Positions 11,729 through 22,225 of a stretch of DNA of 64,000 nt are shown here, piece after piece; positions within the stretch are counted from its first letter, which is position 1; each line of letters starts with the position of its first letter. The notes under the pieces were generated by a model, which was not told the DNA's origin, ran no database searches, and was given only the letters and a program-made list of their open reading frames with translations. Origin of the DNA: Haliclona indistincta (Eukaryota > Porifera > Demospongiae > Haplosclerida > Chalinidae); the NCBI GenBank assembly GCA_964017065.1, contig OZ024789.1:464843-528842 (forward strand), read 5' to 3'. The translations under genes and the position numbers were made by a program.

Positions 11729-12250
11729 ATGGGCTTCCTAAGCTATGCATCTGGAACAGTTGTTGTTACCTGTACTGGAATGAGTCTTCTCTTCTACCTA
11801 GCCGCTGCTGTCACTCAGTGGATCCTTTATGGAACAGAAAGAGCTGATAATATCGCCTGCACAAGCGACATCGCATTGGCAGCAGCCATTTTGTCCACCT
11901 TGGCCGCACTAATCAAATGTGCATCGTCTACTTTTGATTGCTGCTGGATTGGCTCAGGAGTCGATAACAAAACAAATTTTTACTGTATTTTTCCATCTTT
12001 ATTATGTTCTGTGTTGATCCAAATCGGGTGCAAGTTGGCAGCGCTAGGTTGCACCGTCTACTTGATAGCCAGTCGCATGGCGAATTCGTGTGGCATCGAT
12101 CCCGCCATTGACGACCATCCGGAGTTAACTCCACTGATAATTTCCGTTGCTGTTCTTGAATCTCTGTCCAGTGTTCTGGAGACATTGACTCAAGTTTGTC
12201 ATCGTAGTCATAAGCAACTGCAGTATCTTATTTTCATAGATGAGATTTAA
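11729..12250 (+). CDS. Small hydrophobic membrane protein, unrecognised
   Basis: An intact 173-residue single-exon frame, MGFLSYASGTVVV to FIDEI. It has four hydrophobic stretches at about residues 7-28, 45-65, 88-115 and 132-150 and is cysteine-rich between them, with a short polar tail. The tetraspan profile suggests an integral membrane protein, but I recognise no family motif. The ATG at 11729 follows a plausible upstream region with a CAACC context and no longer in-frame extension. The downstream poly-AT region could be its 3' UTR. It could also be the first exon of a longer gene. Confidence 0.5.
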   Translation: MGFLSYASGTVVVTCTGMSLLFYLAAAVTQWILYGTERADNIACTSDIALAAAILSTLAALIKCASSTFDCCWIGSGVDNKTNFYCIFPSLLCSVLIQIGCKLAALGCTVYLIASRMANSCGIDPAIDDHPELTPLIISVAVLESLSSVLETLTQVCHRSHKQLQYLIFIDEI

Positions 12251-12384
12251 AGTGACCTGTTGAACTTCACCTAAATAATAATAATCTTATAGTAATGATT
12301 ATTATAATTATAGAGTTAATTTGACATTGAATGTTTCACTCTTGTTAAACTTGAATTTACTTTGTTTAGTTATTCAGTTGCACA

Positions 12385-12655
12385 TGTGTGCCGCTAGCTG
12401 CTGCTGTGTGTGATTCTATTTTTTATGACTCAGCGATGCATGGGAGAGGTCACTATGATCATATGCACCATTAACTCGAACTTGCTTAGCTGTGCTGTCA
12501 AACTGATTAGGGAAACAATGAACACATGTTAATCAGAATTCATAAACATGTATTGAAATTGGACATTTCAAGGGAATGTTGTCCACATGATGATTGTTCC
12601 ATCCTATATAATATTGACTAGATGTATCACCACAAGTATCATGTTGTCAAAATCA
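12385..12655. repeat. Dispersed repeat R1, copy 1
   Basis: Shares long near-identical stretches with 19395-19720 and, more weakly, 34290-34520: TGACTCAGCGATG, GGGAGAGGTCACTATGATCA, CATTAACTCGAACTTGCTTA, GAACACATGTTAATCAGAAT and AATGTTGTCCACATGAT. No coding potential or terminal inverted repeats were found; the type of element is unknown. Confidence 0.8.
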
Positions 12656-12719
12656 TACCTGGACTTGATTATACCTTTCATTGAATGATTATTCTTGTGC
12701 TTGATAACATTAAACATTT

Positions 12720-13882
12720 AAACCACACTCCTTATTCTCAAGAGGCTGTGCACCTTCACATCTGCTAGACTAGTAACTGCTGCTCACAGAGTTGAAAAAC
12801 AGCTAACACATGCAGAATACAACTAATAAGTTCAAATTGATAGTGATCAAAAAAGTAACAGGAACAAGTAAAGTAAAAAGTTTTAATAAAAAGCTGAAAA
12901 GTGTAGGGATGACTTTTGAAAAAGGAAAGGAACAAGATGGGATGATGCTTGCAAAAGCAAAGGAACAAGATGGAATACCGTATAGCCGGTTATTTTCGAC
13001 TGTATTTAATTTTCGATCACCGACTGCTGTTCGAAAATTAAATCCACGTAAATTTGAACCATACCAAAAATTTTGAACACCCAAAATTTTCTCGTGCAGA
13101 CATAATTATGCCAACAGATCGAGGCTAGAGCCCGGTTCCAACGCTTCTTACCAGAATCTGACGGTAGCAGCGAGCAGCGATAGGCGGCAGTAAAACTGAA
13201 CGCCAAGCGCCTCTGTTAGAGAAATGTCTGCCATGCGCACTGCTGCACGCGAGAGACTACTGCACGATAAGCGAAAAGGCGGACACCGCGGTACAGCAAC
13301 TTATCTTCGACTCGGTGGTTCCATTTAACATCATAAAACGTGGCTGGACGGTGGTTTAACGAATATATACAGTTCTCCAACAATTCGACGCCCGACTCGT
13401 CGACGCCATTCGGCCATTGAGTTGAGATGAAGCGAAGGGTAATAAATTTTAGCCTGGATTTTATTTTCGAACGGCGAGTGACTATCGAAAATTAGATCCA
13501 ATCTAAAATTTTACTAACGAAATATTTGACCATCGAAAATAACCGGCTATATGGTAATGCTCACAAATGTAAAAGTCCCAAGTATCCCTACATCAGCGGC
13601 TTGAAAGAGGATGCAGTCCGATGAAGTAATTGACGGTTGTAAATAACTTGAGGTATCTGTGTTTAGGAGGACGCAGTCCGATGAAGTAGTTGACAGTAAT
13701 TGTAAATAAGCTGCAGGTAGCTGTATTTGGAGGACGCAGTCCGATGAAGTAATTGATGCTTGTAAAAGGTATAGGAAGAGGATTCAGCATTGGTCAGTTG
13801 CACATCGTCGCAGCAAGATACTTGGGACTTTTACATTTGCGAGCATTATTCGATCTTGTTCCTTTGCTTTTGCAAGCATCTT
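12720..13882 (+). mobile_element. Foldback-type repeat R2, copy 1 (interrupted by a nested MITE)
   Basis: Inverted relative to the copy at 31069-31680. Shared parts are a flank with TAGTAACTGCTGCTCACAGA, the terminal stretch with GTGATCAAAAAAGTAACA and GTGTAGGGATGACT, AAGGAACAAGATGG motifs, and three internal ~65-bp units containing GACGCAGTCCGATGAAGTA (13,612-13,757). The right arm near 13,815-13,880 is the inverted complement of the left. The copy is split by the element at 12978-13554. No transposase frame is present, so it is non-autonomous. Confidence 0.8.
12978..13554. mobile_element. 577-bp TA-target MITE nested in repeat R2
   Basis: Terminal inverted repeats of 22 bp with one mismatch: CCGTATAGCCGGTTATTTTC at the left, and the complement ending GAAAATAACCGGCTATATGG at the right. 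It is flanked by TA on both sides (12976-12977 and 13555-13556). The related R2 copy at 31151-31165 reads straight through this point (GATGGAATAATGC) with a single TA, giving an empty-site comparison. A TA duplication fits Tc1/mariner-type transposition; there is no transposase inside. Confidence 0.88.
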
Positions 13883-13885
13883 AAA

Positions 13886-14095
13886 TCAACAGTGTCAGCA
13901 ATTGCACCAGCTGTAACTAGGTTGTTAAACAAATCTTTATGCTTACCACCGACTGGAAAACTGCTCTTGAAAATGGGTTTGATCCCTGCTCTGTATTTCT
14001 TGACCTCTCAAAGGCCTTTAATAAGGTACCCCACAGCTTATTTGTTTCCATAGTTAATACAATACTAAATAGCAACAGGCAGTCAGGCAGGTGCC
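13886..14095 (+). pseudogene. LINE reverse-transcriptase fragment next to TRAF locus A
   Basis: Decayed, internally deleted copy of the fragment at 21531-21965. It retains TVSAIAPAVTRLLNKS, skips most of the RT core, and resumes near PHSLFVSIVNTIL. This is the CR1/L2-like pattern of a non-LTR retrotransposon RT. Confidence 0.72.
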
Positions 14096-14151
14096 ACCAT
14101 GGTGCCATGTGTAAATAACCACGCCTCATGAGTCATGTGTGATTATGAATA

Positions 14152-14414
14152 TGTGACCTAATTTGCGAAAAGGGGTATTTGTGCTCCTGAAAATGTTGAA
14201 CGCATGCCTGTAATCAAATGGCTATTTCTCAGATAAATAAAGAACAATGACTTTGACATTTTTTATACAGCAAGCAGAATAATCAAGTATAATAAATAGA
14301 AACTTTCATTAACTTTCAATTATGTTTGACTGAGTAGCAACTATTTGATTACAGGCATGCGCTCAAACTTTTCAGGAGCACATACAAATACCCCTTTTCG
14401 CAAATTAGGTCACA
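14152..14414. mobile_element. 263-bp TIR MITE present only at TRAF locus A
   Basis: Inverted repeats of about 65 bp: TGTGACCTAATTTGCGAAAA and GGGGTATTTGT, through GCATGCCTGTAATCAAAT, are mirrored at the right end. TA flanks both ends (14150-14151 and 14415-14416). The paralogous site near 22003-22012 lacks it, reading GTTATGAATATTATAATAAT. It has no coding capacity. Confidence 0.88.
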
Positions 14415-14639
14415 TATAATAATTATTAACAAAATAAGAAATTCCACGACCATAATAAAAATATTTGTCAGCATAGGAGCATAACATAATCAATTCGCCA
14501 AGGCCCAGCATCAGTACTGCTAACAGTCCCACTGGTATACAATGATGTGATCTGACACTGAACAGCTTTATCTGAGAAAGAGATGAATGAGTGAGTGAGT
14601 GATTGTGAGTGGGAGGGTGGGTGGGTGAGTGAGTGATGG

Positions 14640-16281
14640 TATCATACATTCGTGTTGTGTTTGCAATGAACTCAGCAAGTGCACCCAGTTCAGACTGTCT
14701 GAGACACTCTATCAAGTGTTGATATGTACGAGTAGGTGCATCACTTGTCAGCCATTTCTGGAGTATGGCTTGTGTGACACTCGCAGCACCTCTGATGATA
14801 TGGTCTTTCTCAATAAGATCAACCATTGTTCCATTCTTGTCTTGTAGGAGATACATTCCAAACATCTTGTAGTTACCAGCAGCAATCGTTTCAATGACTC
14901 TCAGTGGTTCACCATCAGCTCCCTTCATTGCCATAAGATCCAGTAGTGTGGGTGTGGCACCTACACACACAAGATGGTATTATAGTCACACAAGATGATC
15001 TAACACTGAACCACTGACACACAGTCACTAATACCTAACTGAGAGATATACTACTATCAAGCATGCAATACAATACAATGTATAATGGAAATTACTGAGT
15101 AATGGAGCAACACTAGCATACAAACTATGACATGAGAGAGCTGTTGTGATAAACCACTGTTAGTATAGTAAGAGATAGTGGTAGCACTAAATGTTTACCA
15201 ACCATATAATATGGTAATACAGTACCTATAATGATACATGACTACTATAGTGTAAACACTGTTTACTAGTCACTATCCATCATCACAAGCTGATCATGAT
15301 CACACACTCTCTGTACTATTATTATGGGAAAGGGTGTTCTATTGATGGTGCTGTTCAATTTTTGAAACACTTCAATGTTGCTCTGTTGAAATTTTGTGAT
15401 GGTTTTTCTCAGTTCAAGGTCTTGATTACCAGTGAGCTGAAGAGACAACGATCCAAAGAGGCAGTTGCCATCACCTATCACTCGCTCAACAGTTCTTCCT
15501 TGTTGTTGAAAAATAGGCAGCATGACAGCATATTCACTCTTGGAAAGCCCCTGTGAGAAGTAGTTATTATTATAAAACCAGCCACACCCAATTTGAAAAC
15601 TACAACTTGTTGTTCTATTGGGGTGTTGTAGTGTTTTTATTACTTCTTGCTACAGTAAAAAGGTGTAAAGCATGATTTGTGCCTTATTTGGATGGAATAA
15701 TACATTGCTTCAGTCTCATTACTTGAACACGGTTTATGTTCTACGATTGACACTTTCTGCTTGCAAGAAGTAATAAGAACCCTGTAGCTGTGTAAAGTTC
15801 TTACTTGATAAACTTGTAAAGTACTGTAACATGCAGGTGGAAACTTCTTGGTCTTTTTAGAAACTCCTGCATTAATAATGAAAGTAACAGTTATGGTAAC
15901 TATCCTGTTATAAATTATACCAGTGGATATGTCACAACAAACTCGTTTGATGCATCTCTTCTTTTTCTTCCCAGGCCCACCAAATTTTGGCTTATCAAGA
16001 CAAAATTTACATGATCCACAGTCTTTTCTAAGACATCCTGAACAATCACAAGATCGCTTTTGACCTGAGTTCACAGAAATAGTTTTGCTGTGTTCATCAA
16101 AGTAATAATTTTTACCAGCCACATGTGGAGTTTGTACACTCTCCGTTTGTTCTCTCTGTGACTCTGTAAAGTATAAAATTTTAGCAAATTTGTGAACATA
16201 GTCAGTATTACCTGAAAGAGTGACTGATGTACTTTTACTGCAAGTAATTGCTGCGCAATCATCTCTCTGTGCAGCCTGCAT
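14640..16281 (-). CDS. CXXC zinc finger - OTU - death-domain gene (exons tentatively grouped)
   Basis: Three minus-strand blocks. (1) 16281 to about 15920, opening MQAAQRDDCAAITCSK, carries a CXXC zinc finger: CSGCLRKDCGSCKFCLD then KPKFGGPGKKKKRC. (2) 15550 to about 15266 carries the start of an OTU cysteine-protease domain, VERVIGDGNCLFGSLSLQLT, whose DGNC holds the expected catalytic Cys; the distal His strand is not found. (3) 14959 to about 14650 carries a death domain (KDHIIRGAASVTQAILQKWL through ELGALAEFI). CXXC fingers bind unmethylated CpG and OTU domains cleave ubiquitin; death domains self-associate. Joining the blocks into one transcript is inferred from strand and spacing. OTU domains also occur in transposons, so a mobile origin for blocks 1-2 is possible. 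Confidence 0.6.
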
Positions 16282-16843
16282 TATTGTTACTTAAAGTATA
16301 CCTAGGTCAAAGATCAAAGACATGCACCGCCCGTGCTATAAATCCCATATTGCACACTCAGGCATTTAAATTGCCCACGCGACGTCGAAGAGCTTGGAAA
16401 TCTTGACAGCATGATCCTGTGCATCCTTACCAACAAAAATAAGCTTTGGCGCTAAATTTGGTTTTAACAAAAAGTATTTACTTACGATTGGCTAGCTCCG
16501 CCAAGTTATTTCGAGTGTTTTTATTTTTTCCTGCAAAAAGGAAGGACTTGGCGCTTCTTTGTTTGTCCGTTTTATGTTCGGGTCAAACTACTCTACACAC
16601 CGAGATGCAAGCCCGCTGAATCTGTGACTGTCGATTTTTTCATTGGAGACCTACGTAGTATTAATAATCTCTGGCAGGACAGAAGGACCATTCAACTTCG
16701 CAAAAGATTTTTTGTTTTACTGACACAATAAAGTGGTACAGAGTAGTGACAATATCATCATGATGATTAAGGTGATTGGAGGCCAGCCTTATCTATTATA
16801 CATTTCAAAAACATGGTATCATTTCGTGTGTAGCAAGGATTGT

Positions 16844-18680
16844 TCAAAACAGAGAGATCTGCAAAGCGAGGGCAACGATGTTCATGTCAGCCTTGAGTCT
16901 CCAGAAAGACGAGGAGCTGGGCTCCGGTTTGAAACACTGGATGATATCATTCTGCTTGTCTTGGTCCAGGAGGATCAGTGTGACAGCTTGATGGAATGGC
17001 CATTGCAGTAAAGCATCATACTCTCCTCTCATGATGGTCAGCTAGGAAGAAGACATGCACTCTCTCTTACCTGATCCATCACCATCCATGTACAGACGGA
17101 GGCATAGTTTATATCCGAATCTACTAGTGTAGAATGGAGCACTGTATAACGAGATAGTCTTGCCTGTCCTAGCTTCTTCTCTCCTACGTGTCACTTCAGG
17201 TATCTTCCATATAAAGTCTCCATTATAAGTTGTGGCTTGAAGTATCTGTACAGAGCAAGTTCTGAGAAGCTCTCTTGAAAATCTCGGAGAGCTGCTTCCA
17301 TTTTTATTAAACCGTCTGAGAGAGGAGCAAGTTTTTAATTATAATCATCAGCGAACCTAGTCAGCTCCTGATGCGGAGTCACTAAGTGTCGATCTGTTGA
17401 GTTGAATTTTCGTTGAATATCTTGTGTATTGGTCGGTAAAGCTACTGTAGTACCAGCAGCAGCAGTAGAAGATACTTTAGTTTCTTGTAAAGCTTCACGA
17501 ACCAGTTCAAGATGGTGTTAATGTTATTCGTAGCAAGCTGGGTATTGAAGTGGGAGAGACAACCAAGGACGGGTTGTTTACTCAGGGTGAGGCAGAGTGT
17601 CTGCAGGGGTGCATGTGTGTGAGGTGGCGTTCTTGGTGGTTGTTTGACGAAACGCATGGGTCACACCTCATCTACATTACCTTAAAGAAGAAGGTGATTC
17701 GAACATTTATCATAACCATTTACACTATCAGTATCAGCTGAGTAGCTCCTCCCACTGGTGGGATAGCCTTGGGAAGTTGTGCTAACTCCGCAATTTACAC
17801 GCATCTTCACACACATCGTGCATTCGTGCACACAAAGAAGTATTTCTAACCTTAAAATTGCAGTTGAGGTCCTCATATCTGCATGGTCTCTTTCTCTTCT
17901 TGCAAGTGGTCTGTAAGTGTCTTGGTAACTGGAGGGAGGAGATTATGAGAGGTGTGAGATAGTATAGTGTTCATCTGCTAACCTCTCTTCTCAGCAGCTG
18001 AACACCACAACCTGCTGAGCAAGCTATCCTGACGCCCTCACAGCTCAGCTTCAGATGCTCCTGTAGATAATGCACAAGGCACCATGAGAACACTGCCCAT
18101 TACATTGTATAGCTATAACATGCTTACATCAATCCTATTCTTGGGCACCGTCTCACCACACCACTGACACAAGATGGGTTTGGCTGGGCACGTGGTGAGG
18201 TGATCTTCTTGATCTGCACGTATGTACTCTGCCCCACATCCATTAGGACATCTCTCCTCCACATATCCACAGCTAGCTAGGTGATCCTGAGTCATGACAT
18301 AGCAACATTTGATCAGTCATTATCATAGGATTGGCTAGCTTACTCTGTAGTCATGGTTACTTCCTGTCCACGAACACTGCAGGTGTATGCAAGGAAAAGT
18401 GACTCTTTTCAGATCCTTCTCAACTGCTTTATCTCGGAATAACTCTGATATATTAACTTCTAGATTACATTTACTGCACACAACAGTCTTCTTTGATCTG
18501 CAGGAGATGAACAATATAAGCACGTGGCCTACTCCAGGATTCCGACACTTCTTACTCTGAACCATCGTAGCACGGCTTGCACGCGCGGTCTCCGCATTCC
18601 GCCTGACGCGACCCTATCAGAGGTAGCCCGCACGCGAAGCACAGCAAGCTACTGTCCACTGCATTAGCTAGTCTCTCCAT
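16844..18680 (-). CDS. TRAF-like protein with MATH domain (locus A)
   Basis: Exons, minus strand: 18680-18556 (MERLANAVDSSLLCFACGLP, a minimal RING-like CxxC...CGDRACKPC), 18497-18344 (VVCSKCNLEVN ... FPCIHLQCSW), 18286-18128 (TRAF zinc finger CGYVEERCPNGCGAEYI), 18060-17983 (LSCEGVRIACSAGCGV), 17928-17851 (HLQTTCKKRKRPCRYEDLNC), a stalk near 17520-17340, then MATH exons 17245-17071 (GDFIWKIPEVTRRREEAR, YKLCLRLYMDGDG) and 17041-16844 (RGEYDALLQWPFHQAVTLIL ... ADMNIVALAL). Architecture and order are those of TRAF adaptors, which trimerise under TNF-type receptors and may act as E3 ligases. The stalk region carries ~120 bp absent from locus B (17535-17655) with an in-frame stop, so an extra intron or damage is likely. 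The MATH domain stops early, at QISLF, without the usual final strands. Confidence 0.82.
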
Positions 18681-19394
18681 TTGTCAGCCTATGAACTCTG
18701 AGGAGATTTTAAATCCTAAAATTGACGTTCTTGTAGCAGCTCGCGGTTCTTATAAGCAAAACTTATTACTATAAGCAAAAATTATTAATATTATTCATCG
18801 ATTGCTTTTAATGCCATCAGTCAGCTGTATATTATGATGGTTGGGTAACTTTGATGAACCAAAACACAAAACACGAGTACATGATGTGTATAAACAGGCG
18901 GTGCCAAACTGCTAAAGCTAAACTACTTTGTACATAAGCACAGCAAGTTGGTGCTATGTTCTTTTATGTTGCTACCGGCAGGCTGACACTACACATGACA
19001 CATTGTTCTGACAGAGTGCATCAATCTCCTCAGTGCACTGTGTGTTCATTGCTGTAGAGAACAAACATTGACATTATCATTCGCTGTGTTGATCTTGTAG
19101 TGGGAATTCCAGAAATATTTTTTTTGAGACTGACACTACACTACACAAATACAAGGCAGTGCATGGCTGGTACTATTCTGAAACAAAAATTAAAAATGCT
19201 ATTTTTAGTAACATAAATAAACTATCAAGAACTAAAGTCAGTTCAAATTCTTCCACACAGCATGTTATGACAACAACCAGAACAGACATGTTGGAATAAA
19301 CCGGATGTTTCAACATGAATATGCAGACATACTATAATGAATATCATTACTCCATTGAATATCACTACTCCATTACAGCAGCAGCTAGCACATG
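18681..19394. other. Upstream of TRAF locus A, no gene seen
   Basis: About 18688-18760 matches 24058-24120 upstream of locus B (TGAACTCTGAG, TTTTAAATCCTAAAA), so the 5' flank was duplicated too. In B it is displaced ~420 bp by repeat DNA. Confidence 0.6.
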
Positions 19395-19870
19395 TGTGCC
19401 GCTAGCTATATACTGTGTGTGATTCTATTTTTATATGACTCAGCGATGGGAGAGGTCACTATGATCATACGAACCATTAACTCGAACTTGCTTAGCTGTG
19501 CTGTCAAACTGATTAGGGAAACAATGAACACATGTTAATCAGAATTCATAAACATGTAATGAAATTGTAAATTTCAAGGGAATGTTGTCCACATGATATT
19601 TGGTTTATTGTCCCACCCTATATATAATATTGATTATATGTATCACCATAGTCTTCTTTATCTCAGGTGAAGACGCTGGTAGGAGCGTTGAAACAATAGT
19701 AATCGTGTGTTCAACAGAATTATTTCAACTTCTGGGCCTATAGTATAGCCAAAGGAGTTTAATAGTTATTAATTTTTCTCTCAATGTTCTCTTTTTCTCA
19801 CTATCATTATTCATCTTTTGTCGAAATTGATCGTTTATTCTTTAATTGTACAGGTTGTTTGCTATGAACT
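19395..19870. repeat. Dispersed repeat R1, copy 2 (longest)
   Basis: Extends the R1 consensus beyond copy 1 with a segment containing CACCATAGTCTTCT, GAAGACGCTGGTAGGAGC and a downstream TTCTCTCAATGTTCTCTTTT region, also found in the copy at 34290-34745. Confidence 0.8.
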
Positions 19871-20707
19871 ATGTAGTAGACATGTTGGAAATACCCACTG
19901 GAAACCAATATCAGAATAGAACATGCATACATGTACCTCATTGACCTTTCTGTATAAAGTGTAGTTGCATTTCTGAATGGAAAAGCACATAGCAAGCAAA
20001 CCCAATGGGTGTGGTTCCATCAGATGATGTTGTGTAGCTACGTTCCTAAATGAAGAGGCAACAACTACTCATAATACAGAATCTCACCCAATGAGCTATG
20101 CTTCGATCGTTATTTAATAGGACCAGCACAACACATGTCATGGTACAGTAGTCAGGTGAAGAGATACTCCAACATGCATAGCTGATTCTTGTAGTGTTCA
20201 ATGCTTAACTCAATCAGGTGCACATGATCATACCAGTCTTCAGTTCATCTCTGTCCTGGAACTTGTCTCTAAATCACAGTTCCGCACACAATCTATTAGT
20301 TTGGTCAGTCTATATTAACAGTAAACCTCTTTGCATTGGGTAGCAGGTAGTAACTATCGAATTTTTATGGCGTTGAATAATAATGGTGTAATTATTATAA
20401 TTTAGACGAACCAGGTTCGTACGAGCTACGAGCCTGTGCTTGTGTGGATCAAGGTCAAAATGGAGATCAATCACCCAGATGACGGATGGCTATGGTCTGC
20501 CCGAATTATATAATAGTTAGTTCACTCCTTATTTATTTTATTTATTTATTTTTTTTTTGGCGTTGTTTTTTGTTATTTTTTCCTTTGCTTATTAACTGTA
20601 GCGTAAAATTTACATAGTAATTGTTTTGTATTTATTGTTACATCTAGTATTACATCTTAGTGCACATCTTGTTCTTACATATTATAATAATAATTTACAC
20701 TGTACTT
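19871..20707. other. Intergenic, no gene seen
   Basis: AT-rich, with a T-rich stretch near 20530-20580. No recognisable coding or structural motif. Confidence 0.4.
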
Positions 20708-20755
20708 GTTCTTGGATTGGAAGAGTGCTTGCTATGGTGTAAAACAACTTGAGCG
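20708..20755 (+). pseudogene. Possible tiny fragment of the P450 heme-loop exon
   Basis: ATTGGAAGAGTGCTTGCTAT followed by GGTG matches 11163-11186 of the P450 gene (exon end CIGRVFAM plus donor) with one difference. A few downstream bases (CAACTTG) also correspond to the P450 intron. It is too short to exclude chance entirely. Confidence 0.4.
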
Positions 20756-20819
20756 CCACTGTTCCTCCTTTGCTAAGTTCTAATAACACTCAGCGGTTTC
20801 TTCTCTGAAATATTGTTAA

Positions 20820-21965
20820 ACTTGATTATAGCCCTAGTCTAATCTCTGCCTGGTCGAAAGAGAAGGACCATGTGGGAGTACAATCTTGCTGATTTTGGCA
20901 TGGAGCATCAACTCTACTCAGCAAATTAGACCTTGATAATAATGTTCTATGGTATGAATATTGATACCTGTTGGTCTCGTTGAAAGACTGTTTCCTTGGC
21001 ATTATGAACAATTGCATTCCGCAAACCATTTTGCCGAAGAGAAAGAGTGTCCCCTAGATGACTAAGGGAATTACACAAACTATCAGAAAACGAAACTATT
21101 ATTTTAAGAAGCAAGGCCAAGCGGACAGGTGATACTAATGATACAATCAACTTATTAAAAATAAAACCTATGTTGTCTCACAGCTCCGGCAACAGAAATT
21201 CAAAGATTTGATTCCGGGTCTGCTTCAGATTTTTGGTGAGCTGCCAGATTGTTAATCAACCGCACAACTTCTTAGCCCATTCTCATGAATGTTTCTGAAA
21301 ATGTTTTTGAAGATGGTAAGAAAGATGCCATTTTAAATTGCATTTTTGTGAACTCCTTTACTAAGGATGTCTTACCCCTTGAAAGCTCTCCTCATCCTCT
21401 TTACCGCCATCTTGTAATTCTGATTTGGAGGACCTAGCTGCTTTGCAGTGAGGAGGAAGTTTGTTAACTTCTTGCAAGCATTGATAGTTCTAAATCTAGT
21501 GGTTCTGATGCTATATCTGGTACAATGCTTAAATCAACGTACAGTGTCAGCAATTGCACCAGCTGTAACTAGGTTGTTAAACAAATCTTTTTGCTTACCA
21601 CTGTCTGGAAAACTGCTCGTATCACGCCCATTCCTAAATCCTCAAAAAACCAATCCATCCAATTATCGTCCTGCATCTCTGTTATCCATCTTGAGCTTAT
21701 TACTTGAGAGGCATGTTCAATAACTTCTCCTCAATCATCTTGAGGAGCATATTGTCTGATTTCTGGGAATCAGTGGGGATTCCTCAAGAGGCGGTCCACA
21801 ACTGGTGCTTTGATTGGAGTTGGCCTCTGGCGCTTGAAGATGGGTTTGATGTCTGCTCTGTATTTCTTGAACTCTCTGCCTTAGATAAGGTACCCCACAG
21901 CTTATTTGTTTCCATAGTTAATACAATACTAAATAGCCACAGGATGTCAGGCAGGTGCCTTGTGT
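20820..21965 (+). pseudogene. LINE fragment (CR1/L2-like reverse transcriptase), decayed
   Basis: Readable with several frameshifts. The best conserved parts are IDSSKSSGSDAISGTMLKS (21480-21540), TVSAIAPAVTRLLNKS, NPSNYRPASLLSILSLLLER (21655-21715), LLLNHLEEHILSDF and DGFDVCSVFLELSALDKVPH (21840-21900). Order and motifs are those of a non-LTR retrotransposon RT before its YADD box, which is missing. Its tail abuts the 3' end of TRAF locus B, and a shorter relative sits in the same place beside locus A. Confidence 0.82.
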
Positions 21966-22225
21966 AAATAACCACGCCTCATGAGTCATGTGTGGTTATG
22001 AATATTATAATAATTATAATACGAAATAGGGAATTCCACGAGCATAATAAAAGCATAGGAGCATAACATAATCAATTCGCCAAGGCCCAACATCAGTACT
22101 GCTAACAGTCCCACTGGTATACAATGATGTGATCTGACACTGAACAGCTTTATCTGAGAAAGAGATGAATGAGTGAGTGAGTGATTGTGAGTGGGAGGGT
22201 GGGTGAGTGAGTGATGGTATCATAC

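Noticed and set aside
20510..20600. T-rich stretch as a LINE poly-A tail
   Set aside because: The run is mixed TTTA/TTT rather than a clean poly-A and no element body was found beside it.
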